Positions 1 through 12,922 of a stretch of DNA of 64,000 nucleotides are shown one piece after another. Each line of letters begins with the position of its first letter. Position 1 is the stretch's first letter. The notes under the pieces were generated by a model. The model searched no databases. It was not told where the DNA came from and was given only the letters and a program-made list of their open reading frames with translations. The position numbers were made by a program, and so were the translations under genes. This DNA comes from Lytechinus variegatus (taxonomy: Eukaryota; Echinodermata; Echinoidea; Temnopleuroida; Toxopneustidae), in contig NC_054746.1 in NCBI RefSeq assembly GCF_018143015.1, positions 21,776,464 to 21,840,463 on the forward strand. Direction: 5' to 3'.

Positions 1-134
1 TCTGTCAAAACTTTTACTTTCATTGGATAGATGAGACCCATACCCAAGATTATATGTGAACAAATTACCCACATGTTGTATATTTTTGAATTCCCAGGGC
101 TTTTTCAAAGTGTAAACTTTTTTTATACGCACTG
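1..134 (-). mobile_element. End of a mariner-like MITE, continuing left of the window
   Basis: Read on the minus strand from 134, the sequence starts CAGTGCGTATAAAAAAAG, preceded by TA, then AGTTTACACTTTGAAAAA. The same end is found in the other orientation at 6396. Both are probably copies of one TA-targeting family. Confidence 0.5.
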
Positions 135-1679
135 TAGTGTAAAAAAAATGGAGGAGCTAGGATGCAGCGGGAATAAATCCCTTTTTATAAATGAATGGGC
201 CAAAAAAAAAATGTAGGTGTATAGGGCCTGCTAACAACGAACAAAATAATTTTCAATATAGGAAAAAAAACAGATGATATGTTATATTAATTGTATTATT
301 TTCATAATTCATATAGCCACGAATTCATAGCCTCCATTCAGTTTGATTGAATTTATTAAAAGTGACTTAGCATTGAAATGGGAAAAGGAAAATTATGACA
401 TATTTTGATTTTCCAAATGCAATGTTGAAATATGTTACATTTTAAGAGAAAGTCTACCCTATAAAAAAATAAAACGAGAAAAGTCTGACATACATGACAT
501 AACAATATATAACGCTGTAAGTTTCATCAAAAATCGGATGTGAGATAAGAATCACAAAGCAAAACACTGACAATTTCATCAAAATCTGATCCAAATCCAT
601 ATTTATTGTTCGAAATAGACATGAAATGAAATACTCCGAAAATTTGCTTTTCCCAATTGATCGTGTGCCCGGCAGCCTCTGTGCAGCGCCAGATCAACGA
701 GGCTCTATCCATTTAGTCGTTAATAATGAATAAATAAGGAAGTTAATATTAAAATTTACTAATATTATGTGAAAACAAATGCACGCCGTCATGAAAAGGT
801 GGGCTGATCATGTCATCCATCCACTTTCCCTTTTCATATTGTTATTACATGAAATTATAATAATTTCATATCTTTCATACACGTGTGAATGGTATACCCT
901 TTGTAACAGAAGAAGTTTCATGCACCAATTAATAAGGCCTATCTTATGCATTAAATCATTTGTCAATCTAATATTTTTAATTCTTGGTTGGAAAAATTTG
1001 ATATGTGATTTCATTTAATAAAATACAAAACAATAAGTGAGGATAAGACATCATCAGCTTGCTCATTGTATATTCATGAAGACCTGCATATATTTCAAAG
1101 AAATAATGCCAAACTTTAAAATATCATAATTGTCTTATTTGTTGTCCAATTTTGATGAGTTTCCAGTATTTGGTTTATCTCATTTTTATTGAGATTTAAT
1201 GTGAATTTCTGAGAAAAACATAACAATTGCAAAAAGAATTACGATGGTGAGCAACTTATTCAGCTGAAGAGACGACTAACACCTTTTTAACATGTTTAAA
1301 ACAAATTCTACATAAACATGTGTTAAACGGAAGAATAATGATATGTGTTAAAATTTTCCATTTTCCAGCTTGTGTTCTTTAAAACCGACACGTATGAGAC
1401 CTCAAATACAGCTTTATTTGTGACCCGAGTTTGGACTACCGCTCGGATCCAAGGTCATCATTCATGATTTTTGAACAGGTTATTTTTTTCTCTCCAGAAA
1501 GAGTGCCTCTCCTTTGTTGTATACTAATAGTCGAACAAAGGTCTGTATAAGCAGAAAGGTATACCACAGACAGGTGCGTTTCGCTACTACCAGTAGTGTA
1601 GGAAGAACCCGGATATATAATTTCCAAGTTCAACTCATTTTGTTGTTTGTTATTCCGAAGATTGATTCGGGTTGTAATC
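135..1679. other. Upstream region of the MGST1-like gene
   Basis: AT-rich, no coding exon recognised. The promoter and any 5' UTR exon of the MGST1-like gene should lie here but cannot be placed. Confidence 0.4.
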
Positions 1680-1790
1680 ATGTCAAACCCAGAAGAAACC
1701 TTGAGATATTTTGCCACCTATGCAGGGCTGGCTACGGTTAAGATGATGATACTTGGACCAATGACTGCATTCTATCGATTAAAAGACGCG
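1680..1790 (+). CDS. MGST1: MGST1-like coding exon 1
   Basis: 37 whole codons, phase 0 at the end, followed by donor GTAAGG at 1791. It encodes the N-terminus and first membrane helix. Confidence 0.9.
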
Positions 1791-4020
1791 GTAAGGGAGA
1801 TTTATTTTCAATTTTAAATGGATGTGGAGAAGCATATTAGGTCATAACTAGCTAGTACCAGATAGCCATGACTGTATATCGCTGACTCCAAAACCAATTA
1901 ATTTATTGGCAAATCATGAGATGATATAGGCCCAAATTTGGAAGTGTCGTTTATATTTTGGTTTTGGAGTTTTTTTGTTTGTTTTTGTCACAAGTGTCAC
2001 AAGTATTCATTCTGATCATAGACCCATCCCGGAGGCCCATTTTCTGATGGATTAATTATTCCGCTGCCTTTCCATAATCACAACCACATGCATGCACATA
2101 TAATAATAATACATAACATTTATAATGCGCTTACTACTGTTGTTTCTAAGCGCACTGTGTTCTGTTTATGGTTTGTACTTGGGTTTAAAAAAAAAAAAAA
2201 GTGGCAGGGGATAATGAAACAGGTAATACAACTATTGTAATGATCAAAACTCAAAACTGGTGTGCACCTCATATGAACAACAAGTCATTAATGAGTTTTT
2301 TTTTCTTTTCTTTTTTTCCTTTTGACATATATCGGGACCAATACCTCCATTCTGCAGAAGAGGATCTAGAGGGGGGGGGGGGGGGGGGGGGGTTGCAACC
2401 CCCCCCCAAAAAAAAAAATCCGGGGACCATTTATTTAAATCTTATAGTGAGTATCAGTGACAAGCTGTTCATAATAAAAGTATTAGGCTAACAGTGCTTA
2501 TTCCAAGGTCCCCAATTCTTTGTATCTGTGTTGTTAACTGGCCTTACATTGCAGGAAAATGCAACTTAATTTTACAAATTTTCATGGGGGTTAATTTGGC
2601 AACGACCTCTATACCAAAAATAGTGGTGTTTTAGATGCAAGAAAACGCCATTTTCACACACAGATTTTCAAAAAATTTTCCCTAATATACTGTGGGAGGG
2701 GGAATACCCCCTCTCACACCCTCCCCCTCGCTCGATCCGCTCGCTTGGACTCGGTCGCTACGCTCCCTCGTATACCACCCAACCCCCCTTTATAAAAAGC
2801 TGGATCCGCCCCTGTTCTGCCAATTTTTTTTTTTTTTGAAATTCCTCGGGACAAAGTTGATCTCCATTTTGGAGTGAACCCTTTTTTGTTGTTTGCTTTG
2901 CAAATTTACATCAGCACCCCCATTAAAAAAAATCGTTCCAGAGCGCCCTGGGTAAAGCACCGTAAAACTCATAATTTCAGCGATATCACCGTCATGAAAC
3001 GGTCGACATTTTAGTGCTTGCCCCGATCCCGGATCGAGGGGGAGGGGGTTGATTTTCCTTCATCAAAAACCAAACAGCCCATATTATACAAGTGACTATT
3101 CAATATTTATATATCTAGCTTATGCGGTTTCATTTCCCCATTGCATATTTACATCCAGACATTTGCAAACGAGGAAGATTACGCTCTGTCTACCAAGAAA
3201 GATCGACGACCAGTTTTCAATCACCCTCGTATTGAACGAATTAGAAGGTTGGTATACCGTTTTTATCCATCATTTTGATTGTTTGTTTTAATGAGTTTAT
3301 AATCTTATAAAGGAGTATTTTCATATTAAACTACAACGTTTTTTTTTAAAGAACATTCTGATACGATCGGAGTTAGAATGATTTGTATTTCAACTTTTTA
3401 TTTCTTGTTTGTTTAAGAAAAATCAAGAGAGAGCCTTGCATTTTACCTGCTTATGTTTTAAGATAAAAAGTTTTAAAAAATTTTTACAAGACTAAAAATT
3501 ATTGGAAGCCAAAGGATTATGAGTAGTACCCCCTGTTGCCACCTCAGTACCCCTCCTTGATTTAGAGTTAGGACTGAAATACTTAGTGATCGGTCCCTTT
3601 TAAAGTGGGGGCGGGAAATTATGTCAACGAGAGCCCTTCTCTCTCTCTCTTTATTTCTTGCAAACATTTCTATATAACATTATTGGATCCGTTTTCAGTT
3701 ATACGTCTCATTGCAAAACCCTTGCTCCGTCTATATACCCTTTTAATTCTACACCTTACCTCCTAAACAGATGCAATTTGAATGACCTTGAGAACATCGT
3801 GCCCTTCGTGATCATTGGCGGACTCTTCGCGGTCTACTCGGGCGCCCCTCTTACCACCATCATCTGGCACTACCGCATCTTTGTTGGTTCCAGGTTCTTA
3901 CACTGCATAGCATACCTTCTGCCCCTTCCCCAGCCTATCAGGGCTCTGTGTTTCGGGGTCGGATTGAGCACCAATCTGTCCATGGCCATCCGACTTCTTA
4001 GTAACGTCTGGCAGCTATAA
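1680..4020 (+). CDS. MGST1: Microsomal glutathione S-transferase 1-like (MAPEG family), 3 coding exons
   Basis: Coding exons 1680-1790, 3159-3247 and 3771-4020 join in phase to a 149-aa protein; vertebrate MGST1 is about 155 aa. MAPEG enzymes are trimeric membrane proteins of the ER and outer mitochondrial membrane that conjugate glutathione to electrophiles and reduce lipid peroxides. Residues 11-35 form the first membrane helix, ending in the family motif TAFYRL. Residues 63-78 carry the RIRR..NLNDLENIVPF glutathione-site signature. Residues 98-116 hold HYRIFVGSRFLHCIAYL, followed by PLPQP-RAL and a last helix at about 125-145. The start was chosen because it gives the usual short lumenal N-terminus. 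The reactive Cys49 of mammalian MGST1 lies in FANPEDC; here the same stretch reads FANEEDY, so Tyr45 replaces it and activation by thiol modification at that site is unlikely. Introns are GT-AG. The 5' UTR was not traced. Confidence 0.93.
2340..2960. repeat. Repeat debris with poly-G tract in MGST1 intron 1
   Basis: A run of about 22 G at 2371-2392 is followed by C and A runs, then a GGATCCGCCCCTG-type transposon end at about 2802-2814. From 2841 to 2955 lies a minus-strand copy of a repeat also found at 52588-52715. No single element could be bounded. Confidence 0.4.
3159..3247 (+). CDS. MGST1: MGST1-like coding exon 2
   Basis: Acceptor CATCCAG ends at 3158 and a donor GTTGGT starts at 3248. 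The exon is 89 nt (29 codons plus 2 bases). It encodes the cytosolic loop from TFANEEDY to the RIRR motif; the split Arg codon is completed in exon 3. Confidence 0.9.
3771..4020 (+). CDS. MGST1: MGST1-like coding exon 3 and stop
   Basis: Acceptor TAAACAG ends at 3770 and the TAA stop is at 4018-4020. The exon carries NDLENIVPF and membrane helices 2 to 4. Local GC content is visibly higher than in the flanking DNA, as expected for coding sequence. Confidence 0.93.
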
Positions 4021-4152
4021 ACTTAAATATGTTAAAGATTGACCTTTGTTAAAGCAGTCATCATTTCACCACCCTTCAAACAAAAAATGATAAGAAAACA
4101 TGCAACAACGTTGACTTGTAATGCACCTTGTCTAAACATTCTGATACTGTAA

Positions 4153-4158
4153 AATAAA
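4153..4158 (+). terminator. Poly(A) signal AATAAA of the MGST1-like gene
   Basis: First canonical AATAAA after the stop codon, 133 bases downstream, giving a short 3' UTR. The cleavage site itself cannot be seen. Confidence 0.55.
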
Positions 4159-4441
4159 CCTACAAGAGACTCGATCATAATAATTAAGTTTAAGTTCCAC
4201 GTCATTTAGATACTCAGTCTTTACTTTTTAGATCTATAGGGGGTTTTAGGGGCAAGGGCGGCGCCACAAGGGGCAGGGGCAACCACTCTAATGATTTGCA
4301 AGTGGTGAAAAGGGGGAAAGGAGAACCGAAAAGGAAAAGGTTTCGATCGTCTATATTATACCCCTAATATTTAACATCGAGGAAAAAATTTAATTATTGT
4401 ACTACTTTGGATGCTAATTCAGAGTGGAAGGGAATGTGAAC

Positions 4442-4566
4442 CATTGGCGGCGGAAGCCAAAAAAAGAGGGGACAACCCAAAAAAAAAATTAGACAAGCAA
4501 AAAAAAAAAAAAAAAGGTTCTCAACCTAAAAATTTTAGGGGACACGCGTAGGAAAATAAATTGACA

Positions 4567-4605
<39 letters not shown>

Positions 4606-4691
4606 GCTTCAACTACAAATTTAGGGGGGGACCGTCCCCCCCTCCTCAAATTTAGGGGGTACACGTCCCCCCCCCGCTTCCGCCGCCTATG
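4442..4691. mobile_element. Non-autonomous hAT-type element with 8-bp target duplication
   Basis: The ends CATTGGCGGCGGAAGC and GCTTCCGCCGCCTATG are inverted repeats with one mismatch. ATGTGAAC flanks both sides (4434-4441 and 4692-4699). The interior is dominated by poly-A runs and contains no frame. The 8-bp duplication and CA-TG ends point to hAT. The intact duplication suggests a fairly recent insertion, just after the MGST1-like 3' end. Confidence 0.85.
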
Positions 4692-4699
4692 ATGTGAAC

Positions 4700-6190
4700 C
4701 GATTTATTGTTATAGCAAGTGTTGATAATTTTGTTTCAATTCTGTTATATACATTATTTGAAAATCTGTAAAGATCATGTGGCGTAATGAGCCCAAAATT
4801 TGAGGGGGCTCAATATCGTGCAAAATTGAAAAAAAAAATTGCGAGCGAGCACAAATTTCGATATTTTAATAACAAAAATCCCAGTTTGTTATAGATTTTT
4901 CCATGATCAGAAAATAATATATTTTACCCTTATCCCTTCCCTTTTTTTTCTTGGTTGTGGATTTTTTTTGTGGGGAGGCAAGAGCCCCCAGCGGTTCCCA
5001 GTGCCAGTGCTTAATATAACTAAAGACTGATATTGATATATTTTGAATATCTCATTTATGAAATGACACCGAAAGGACAGATTTAACGAACACCAACCCT
5101 TTCAACCCCCCCCCCTTTTTTTTAGTTCAGGATGTAAAAAATGGCTTGCACCAGAATTAAAGAGGGTATACTTCAATTAAATGCATTGATGTGATTCTGT
5201 TTGAGTTTTGTGTTGATTTTGTACCATGTTACTATTTTTTTATTAAAGTTTTAGTTATTATTATTGTGGATTATCAATGTGGTTTACCAGACATTTAGAT
5301 TGGACGAACATGAAGAAGTGGAGTACCAAATCCAACCCAAAGAAAAACTTGTGTTTAGAGGAAAACCCAGACAATTTGATATGTGAAAGTTTGAACAATA
5401 TCGGACAAAAAATAAGGACGTTATGAATTTTCGAATGTTGTAATTTTGATAATCACAATACTCATATAGAAACTTCAAATTGGCCGTATAATGACGGCAT
5501 AGTGATGGAAGACCATAGAGATGAATTCTAATAGTAGTATATCTCTATGTGGAAGAAAAGGACAACTCTTCCATTTTTACTCCAATACATAAAACGGCTA
5601 CAATTTATTTTTTTCAAAATTTTTACTCCAAACTTCTTATATTTTTCTTTTTGAGGACATACTACCTGGGTTATATATGGGCACTTGGAGAAAACCACGA
5701 ATTCCTGAAAATGATAAGATCATGTCCGATATGGGAAAGTTGTCCTTCCCTTGTCATAATTCTAAATAATTTGTGCCTATCTAAAGATATAGGCACAAAA
5801 AATAATACCCGTCTTAACTGATAGGCCTATACCTTTTCAATACCATGACTACCCGAGCAATGGAGACGGGGGGGGGGGTAGTGGAGAGGAAGAAAGCGAG
5901 GTAGAGAGAGAGTGTGTGTGGGTGTGTGAGAGAGTGTGTGTGGGAGATGGAGAGAGGGAGGGGGCGTGAGAGAGCGGGGATGTTTTTATTATTTTGTTTC
6001 TTTATTTTTGTTTCTGTTTCCGCTTATGGTAACTCCCGTATAGTTACTCGACTGATGGTAAACGCCAAGCTGGTGTAACCATTTAGTACCTAGGAAACTT
6101 TTTTTTGGTATTCTTTAGTCAGATATAGATATAGGAGAGATATAGGGAAAGGTAGAGAAAAGGCAAGGGTGAGAGGAGTATAATATAGAG
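4700..6190. other. Non-coding region with simple repeats
   Basis: No gene recognised. Contains poly-C/poly-T runs near 5107 and a GA/GT-rich tract at about 5869-5975. Confidence 0.4.
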
Positions 6191-6192
6191 AG

Positions 6193-6312
6193 CTTAAAGC
6201 GGAAGGAAGAAGGCACACATTTTTAAGACAATAATAATGATGATAATTATAATATTAATAATATTATTATTATCATTGTCTTAAAAATGTGTGCCTTCAT
6301 CCTTCCGCTTTA
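6193..6312. repeat. Long hairpin with AT-rich loop
   Basis: Arms starting TTAAAGCGGAAGGA and ending TCCTTCCGCTTTAA, each about 50 bases, pair with one or two mismatches around an ATT-rich centre. An AT-only palindromic tract follows to about 6352. It could be a foldback MITE or an expanded cruciform; no target duplication is clear. Confidence 0.6.
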
Positions 6313-6395
6313 ATATATATTATTATTATTATAATATATATTATAATAATAATAGACACAGAGCGCATATCACATTATGTCTCTATGTGCTTATA

Positions 6396-6950
6396 CAGTG
6401 CGTATCAAAAAAAAGTTTACACTTTGAAAAAATCCTGTAAAATTATACATTTGTAATTTCCTGAAGATTTTTCCACACTTTAACATAGGTACAGATCCAT
6501 TTAAGCAAATGACGATTTAACTGTCGAAAAATATTTCCGCTTGAATGAGCAGCACTTACTTTTGAAAAGTTAGTGAAAAATTATTTGCGCAAAACTTTGT
6601 AATAGTTATGCGAATAAAAGTAGACCTTAATCATGATGAACACGTAGAGTTTAGCTAGTAAGTTGATTTGAAGATATCTTTTAGCTTTTTAAACTTGTTT
6701 TCTTGCCCGAAACACTTCGAAGAGTGCATTGCGCCCCACCCCACTCCCCCACATGCACACCGAGGCCATCGTGACGATATTTGCTTTACACTGAGCTGTA
6801 ATTTACATGAAACGGCTAAGTCTTGATTTTCATTTTGATAATCATTTTCAAGATTGGAACTTATGAACAGCTTTATGAAACGACACCAGGCTTTATTGGG
6901 GTCCAGATGGAGATGGACACTTTCTAAATGTGGGTTTTCGTAGACCACTA
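6396..6950 (+). mobile_element. Mariner-like MITE, second copy of the family at the window start
   Basis: TA then CAGTGCGTATCAAAAAAAAG and AGTTTACACTTTGAAAAA begin the element. The opposite terminus was not found, so it is probably truncated or diverged; the right limit is a guess. Confidence 0.4.
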
Positions 6951-8650
6951 ATATTAGTGAATAAGAATAAACATCATACTCATTCAGTTTAATTTCGTCT
7001 ATAAATTCTTTTTTTTTATATCTGTATTAATTTTTCTACAAAATAAGTATTTACTTTGTTCTAGATGATTCGAATGCTATAATCTGTATTTTTTGTACAA
7101 TTTTTTTGTATTAGGAATAATTATTCGACTCTGTGAAAAGTGTTTTGTTGATATACTATTACTTGTATGATTTTGAAATGAATGATTTTAATAAATACTA
7201 TTACAAAACAAAAAAAAACAAAGTAATTAAACAAAGCCAATTAACTCTTGATCATTTACCCGATAGGCACCTTATAACAGGCAAGTTTTGATGTGGGTTA
7301 TTTAGTCAGTGTAATTGGGGCATAGGCTAATAGGAAACAGAAATGCTATTGAAAATTCGCTGAATGACTAGGCTCACATTCAATATATTTAGGCATAAGC
7401 AGGCCTAAGCTAAGTAATTGCATTCATTTGTCTGAAGAAATATCGATTTTAAAAAAAATTTGAAGACAAACATTTTTTTTTAATGCTGTATAGAAGTGAT
7501 CATGCATGGCCGGGTCAATCCATTTCTGTTCTTTTTCCTGACAAGCTTTAACTTCCGTATATTCATCAGCCGTTGTCGTCGATTTACACAGAAGGCTGTT
7601 GAAAATCAGTAAGGAAAACGCAAAATTGTTATAAAAATAAATGATATAAAATTATGTTAGGGATCTGCTATCTTCCGAAGAAAGTAAGTGCATGACCAAA
7701 TATTCGGAACTTCTTTTTGCTTGTTTCTTTCATATACTACAGTTGATTGTTAAATTTATCTTTTTTAGAAAACATTTTATATAATTTCATTCTGTTTTTA
7801 TTACTATTTTATTTTGTATTTTTCGGGTTTTTTATATGTTGGACGATTTCTGCCCCTGCTTCCCTGCTTGCCATTATGCGTGTTGACTTTGACTTTGTTG
7901 CGTCATTCGTGAGTCATTTACCGTGCGGATATATCAACACTTACATTTGGCTAGTTGGTAATTCCTGGTATGATTGGCTTGTACGAGATCTCATACACAC
8001 AAACAAATAGGGATCATCACTTTTCCTTGATAGCAGTATTCGAATAGCACACGGATGAAATCATCGATTTTACGTTTTAACCTTGTTTACCGTGACAGCA
8101 ACAAGCTAACAACAAAGTTCCCCGACTGAAATCAGAATAAACTTTAAAAGTGATATCTGTAAGTATTCCCATAATTATTTGTGACATAAAATAATTCAAT
8201 ATTAATAGTAACTCCAGGCAATGATTGCATTAAGTTTTGGTTCTTGAGTCTTGGTTCATAATAAAAAAGAAGAATATTAATCACTGATTAAATGGAAATC
8301 CATTTCTCTGCGACATTGATGCCGACCGCTGCCTTTGTTACGTGTCCCACATATTGATTATTTTGCACCGCGTACCGTAGAATGATCTGCAGTTGTCACC
8401 TGTTAAAATCACGAAGAATTAGATTAGAATGGGAATAATGATCAAGCATAGGTCTAGACCCTTATCATGCTTATTGTGTTTTCCTTTTTACCTTTTCAAA
8501 CTGCCTTAATGAAATTAACAGCTTGGTTGACAACAATCAACATAACATTAGTCATTAAATTTTAGCGGATCCACTTTTTTCTTTGAGTCTGACTCACTGT
8601 CTTTGACTTTGACTTTTTTTAATTCGAAGGGTCTCACATGCATCACGTGG
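6951..8650. other. Non-coding region
   Basis: AT-rich. The only sizeable frame (7747-8010) is low-complexity Phe/Leu and has no family features. Nothing recognisable. Confidence 0.4.
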
Positions 8651-9570
8651 TTAGTATAGGCACGTATTGTATTACCGGACACTATCATATTTCCGGACGC
8701 GCATATTACTGCACTGTGTACGAAATCAATTTCGCTCCGTAAGACTTCCGCAGTCATGGCAGTTCAATTTCACAGATCAATTCAAAGAACAAGATTGCAA
8801 AAACAAGGTGAAAAAATCAAACTCTTACCTTATTTTTCTCTAAAATGACAGAAATTGCTTAAAATATCATATAACATAGTTTTGCATTAACAATTGATTC
8901 CAACTGATCTATTTTCTGATGGAAATACGGACCTAATTATTTGCCGAATTTCAATCTCGTCCGCTCCATCGCTCAGATCGTCGACGGCCGCGGCTAGTTC
9001 ACAAGGTACCCGGTACCCCGGCCGTGCGCGAGGTTTACCGTGCATAGAGAGCCGTCGACGATCGACATTGCATCGATAGAACTTGATGTCTGAGGGTCAC
9101 AATATGAACGAGCATTAATACTTGAAAGTGCCATATCGAACGCGCAATAATAAAAAAAAAATGAAATTAGTTTATAGCAAACACAAATTTATTACAAAGA
9201 TCTGCTCAGAATCGATATAAGAAAGCAGACAAAAACTTAGAATTTACTCATGATATATGATATATCATGAAAAAATCACATGCAATTCTTTCTTACATCA
9301 TCATAATCAAGAATATTTTGACCCATCCGGCGCGCGTCCGGAAATATGATGTAATTTGTCACGCAAGAAAATAATTGTTTTTCGCGAAGGGGTATGCGGC
9401 AAGTGCGGTGCAGTTGAAAAATATAAAATTATTTCATCATATTCATAATTTTCAGAATATTTGGAATAGCAAGTGATAAGTTTTTCTTGATTGTATTTCC
9501 TCTAGTTGTCATTTTTAAAGCACTGAAATAAAAGTGTCCGGCAATAGGATACACTGCACTGCCATACTAA
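8651..9570. mobile_element. Terminal-inverted-repeat element, about 920 bp
   Basis: The left end TTAGTATAGGCACG... ACCGGACACT and the right end, read in reverse, TTAGTATGGCAGTG... CCGGACACT are imperfect inverted repeats over about 45 bases. The inside contains a GC-rich island with the inverted pair GATCGTCGACGGC and GCCGTCGACGATC (about 8977-9062). No transposase frame. Superfamily not assigned. Confidence 0.5.
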
Positions 9571-12220
9571 TAAAGTATTAGTACACTCACACGTATCGCG
9601 AGGTTATTAGTATTCTCACCTCGCACCATGAACCACTCATATACCTTGTTGATTGTTCTCACTCTCAGTTACACCTCTAAATCTAAATCTAATCTATGTG
9701 TTGCAAAATAAGTATGACAATTTTTTGATTATTTTCTCTTTTTCTGTTGGACAAATGCTTAATTTTTTTACAGTCAGTTTCCATTACTGTTTTTCATTAT
9801 ATAACTTGGCTCTTAAGTAAATTTGATTCTTTAAATTATTTTTTATTTATTAAAAATAGAGCTTGAAAAATGATTCTTGCCATATTTACTTTCTACCAAT
9901 AGAGGGCGTACAAAAAAAATACCAAAAATTCTAGTTTTTGAGCACTCTAGTCAATACAAAAATTATTCTATGTTACTAATGAAAATTAAATTGCAACTGT
10001 ATGGAAATTGATAATTTTGATCACGAAAGTGATATTTTAATTATTTTTTTAAAGTGTGTGCTCAATACAGCCTTGGCATACCATGGTCCTACCTGTAGAT
10101 TCTCCACAGGCAGAGTGGTAGCAGTGAACAAGTGCCATGATCCATGTTTGGCAGTGGATGTCTAATTAGTGGGTCACGCATGCTGCGATCCCACTTCTGG
10201 TGTCCACAACACATGACTTCTATGGCTTGATTTTTCTTTGTGCGGCGGCATGTAATGAACCCTTGAGTGAGATGGGTCTAGACTCTAGGCCTAGTATAAA
10301 AAATTGTTACAAGTTGTTCCGAGTTTTTGTTCTGCTTACTGATTGAGTTCATCTGCTTCTCCTTAAAGAATTAACATCTTTCACTGCCTCAATGTACCAT
10401 GTATTTCCTGATCATCACTTTCCATGGCTCCCCACTCAGATTGCAATAAATCCATTGATATGAATTCACGTTTTTATTCATGTTTTATTTGTGTGTGCTT
10501 ATTGCTTTGATATGTTTTGAATTTAAATTCATGTAGCTGGGTGCCAAATAAAAAAGAAGAAGCTTCTCTTCATGCACCTCTGTCTCTCTATCTCTCTCTA
10601 TGTGTGCACCCACGTCTTCATCCATCCTCAACTATCTATTACACAGTGCTAATTTAGCTAATGTACATGTAATCTTGAATGCTAATGTAACCTTGAGAGT
10701 TTTTAAGCTTGTCTCTCTTATTATTCTTGCACTTGATGTCCCCACTTACTTTATTTGTCTATTTGGTGAAAATATCAAGGTCAGGTTGTGAGGCACATCG
10801 AATCAAGGTAAAAAAAAACCTTGATTTCCCCTGGGGAAATATGCCCAGCAAATGAAGAATCGTGGAAATATATCCATTGCACCCATGGGAACATTAGGTC
10901 TACATGATAGCCAAGAGGCTCCTAGAGAGTAAAAATCATTCACTAACGTGTCCTTACCCTCCACGTAGCCAGGATTGCGTCCCATTCATGTGTGTGTACC
11001 ACGAAAAAAATGAAAATTTCACCCCAGAGATTTTTATTTTCCTTCTAAAAGATCTAGCCCTAACTAAAAAATGGGATACAACTTCATTTCCGACATTTAC
11101 AGTGTATACAATATTGATTTCATTTTTAAACAAGAATTCATTCAACAAAATGAGAAAAGACGGAAAACTTGCCAATGTTTACGTTGCCATCTTGGTTTTT
11201 TAAAAAAAAAAAGATGCATACCAGAGGATATGCACACTGAATATGTCGACTGAAATAATCTTTCAAGTCTTTGTCAGTATATTGACCAAATCACATACAA
11301 CTGGAGGCAGCCATCTTTAACTGAGTAGATGCTATGCCAACATATCAAGCATTTTTCCACTTCATCAAGAGAAAATAAGCGAAACATTTTCCAAACTTTG
11401 CCAACCACACATGGGTTACTAAGAACAAACTTCTCAAAATCTTGTACATTTGATGAGTGATCCAAATCCATACATTGAAATGCACAAAATCTATAAATAA
11501 AGACATTGTGAGGCATGGGTTGTCAGTGGTAAAAGGCTTTGTTTTTCAAACACCCACAGTCAGTGTGCGGCAAGAAGGCACAAAGGATTGTTATCATTGA
11601 CTTCACTCTTTACAAAACGGGGCCCAAAATTCAAATGTAGAGTACATGCATGGAAGTTTCTTGGTACATGTACCTGTGTGAATTATCACTAGCCATTCTA
11701 TCAAAGTGTTCATGTCCAGGGGGCCATTTCCATTTTACACCCTGGCAAAGGATTTTCTTGATTACATTGCAACGAAGCTCCTGGATTCAACGTCTAGTGG
11801 GCTATGCAGCAGTCCGCACCACCGCTACTCGCACATCACACAACAATGTGCAAATCAAGCTAGCTGAGCGAGCTCGAGCGCAGCAACTCTAACACGGTCA
11901 TCTCTATTCTTGATTCATTTACCTAAGACAAGTTTCAAATTGCTTGTAATTTGCTCATTCATGTCATGGAAGATGACATTCTGTCAACCTTGTTGGTACA
12001 TGTATGACAACGTTAGTATTTTATGAATAGGTTCTATTCTTCTAGATCTATGCTTATTGTGATGACTATAATGGGATAGATCGACTAGATCTAGATCTCT
12101 CTCTCTCGCAGTCCTCTTTCATATCTAAATTACTAGTAACCAGCGATGTGTGTAGATTGTTCACTAGTCGCCTTGTATTACTATTTTTGCCTTCGCCAGG
12201 GTGTAAAACGGAAACATGCG
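9571..12220. other. Non-coding region between elements
   Basis: No coding exon recognised. The short frames have no conserved motifs. A 5' non-coding exon of KLHDC3 could lie here or further right but cannot be placed. Confidence 0.4.
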
Positions 12221-12682
12221 TCCAGGGGGGGGGGCACTTACATACATTGGTGGTACGGGGACGTGTTGCTTTGATGACCCCCTTCTTCAGACCTAATTAT
12301 CAGTTCTTTAGATAATCCTAATGACAAAAATTCAGTTCAGAAGTCGCCCTGCTCACAAGACCCCCTTTTACATGTACAAGACATCTCAGTTCCCCAGCCC
12401 TGCCAAAGTTGTCAAGCGCAAGCACTGCATGCTAGCCAAAGCACGTACAGTTTCGCAACTCCCTACATAATAGCCACTCCATGCCTGGCTTGCGCATGCT
12501 CAGTGCTATACTTACAGTGCCATGATCCTGTTCCGTAGACCCTGTTTTTCACACCGCGTGGTATGTATTTAGTTCCCAAGACCCCGTACTTTACCCTTCC
12601 TTATTTTTTTAGACACCCATTTCAGAATTTGGGAGGCACACCCCCATCAAATAAAATAATTTCAGTGCCCCCCCCCTCTGGT
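12220..12682. mobile_element. Non-autonomous element with poly-G/poly-C ends
   Basis: CCAG followed by a G run and GCACT at the left is mirrored by GTGCCCCCCCCCTCTGG at the right. The interior repeats degenerate GACCCC.. motifs. No frame, no clear target duplication. Confidence 0.4.
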
Positions 12683-12922
12683 TCATGTGTTGTTTCATGA
12701 ATGCAAATCGAGTTGCAAACATGAAATCTACGATGCTAGTGCCATGCCCTTTGTGCTTTATTGCACTCAATTCAATTTCATCTTGTGACATGAAGTTTCT
12801 ATGAGCCATCTTCAACTTTTATTAATTTTATTCTCAAATTTTTGTCATAAAAAATTTGATGAGATATGCAGTTTGTAGAAATGAAGAAGAAATATAATAT
12901 TCTGTTCTTGCATGGAAAACTA

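Noticed and set aside
7747-8010. 87-codon Phe-rich frame that looks like a small membrane protein
   Set aside because: AT-rich composition explains it; no start context, splice sites or relatives recognised.
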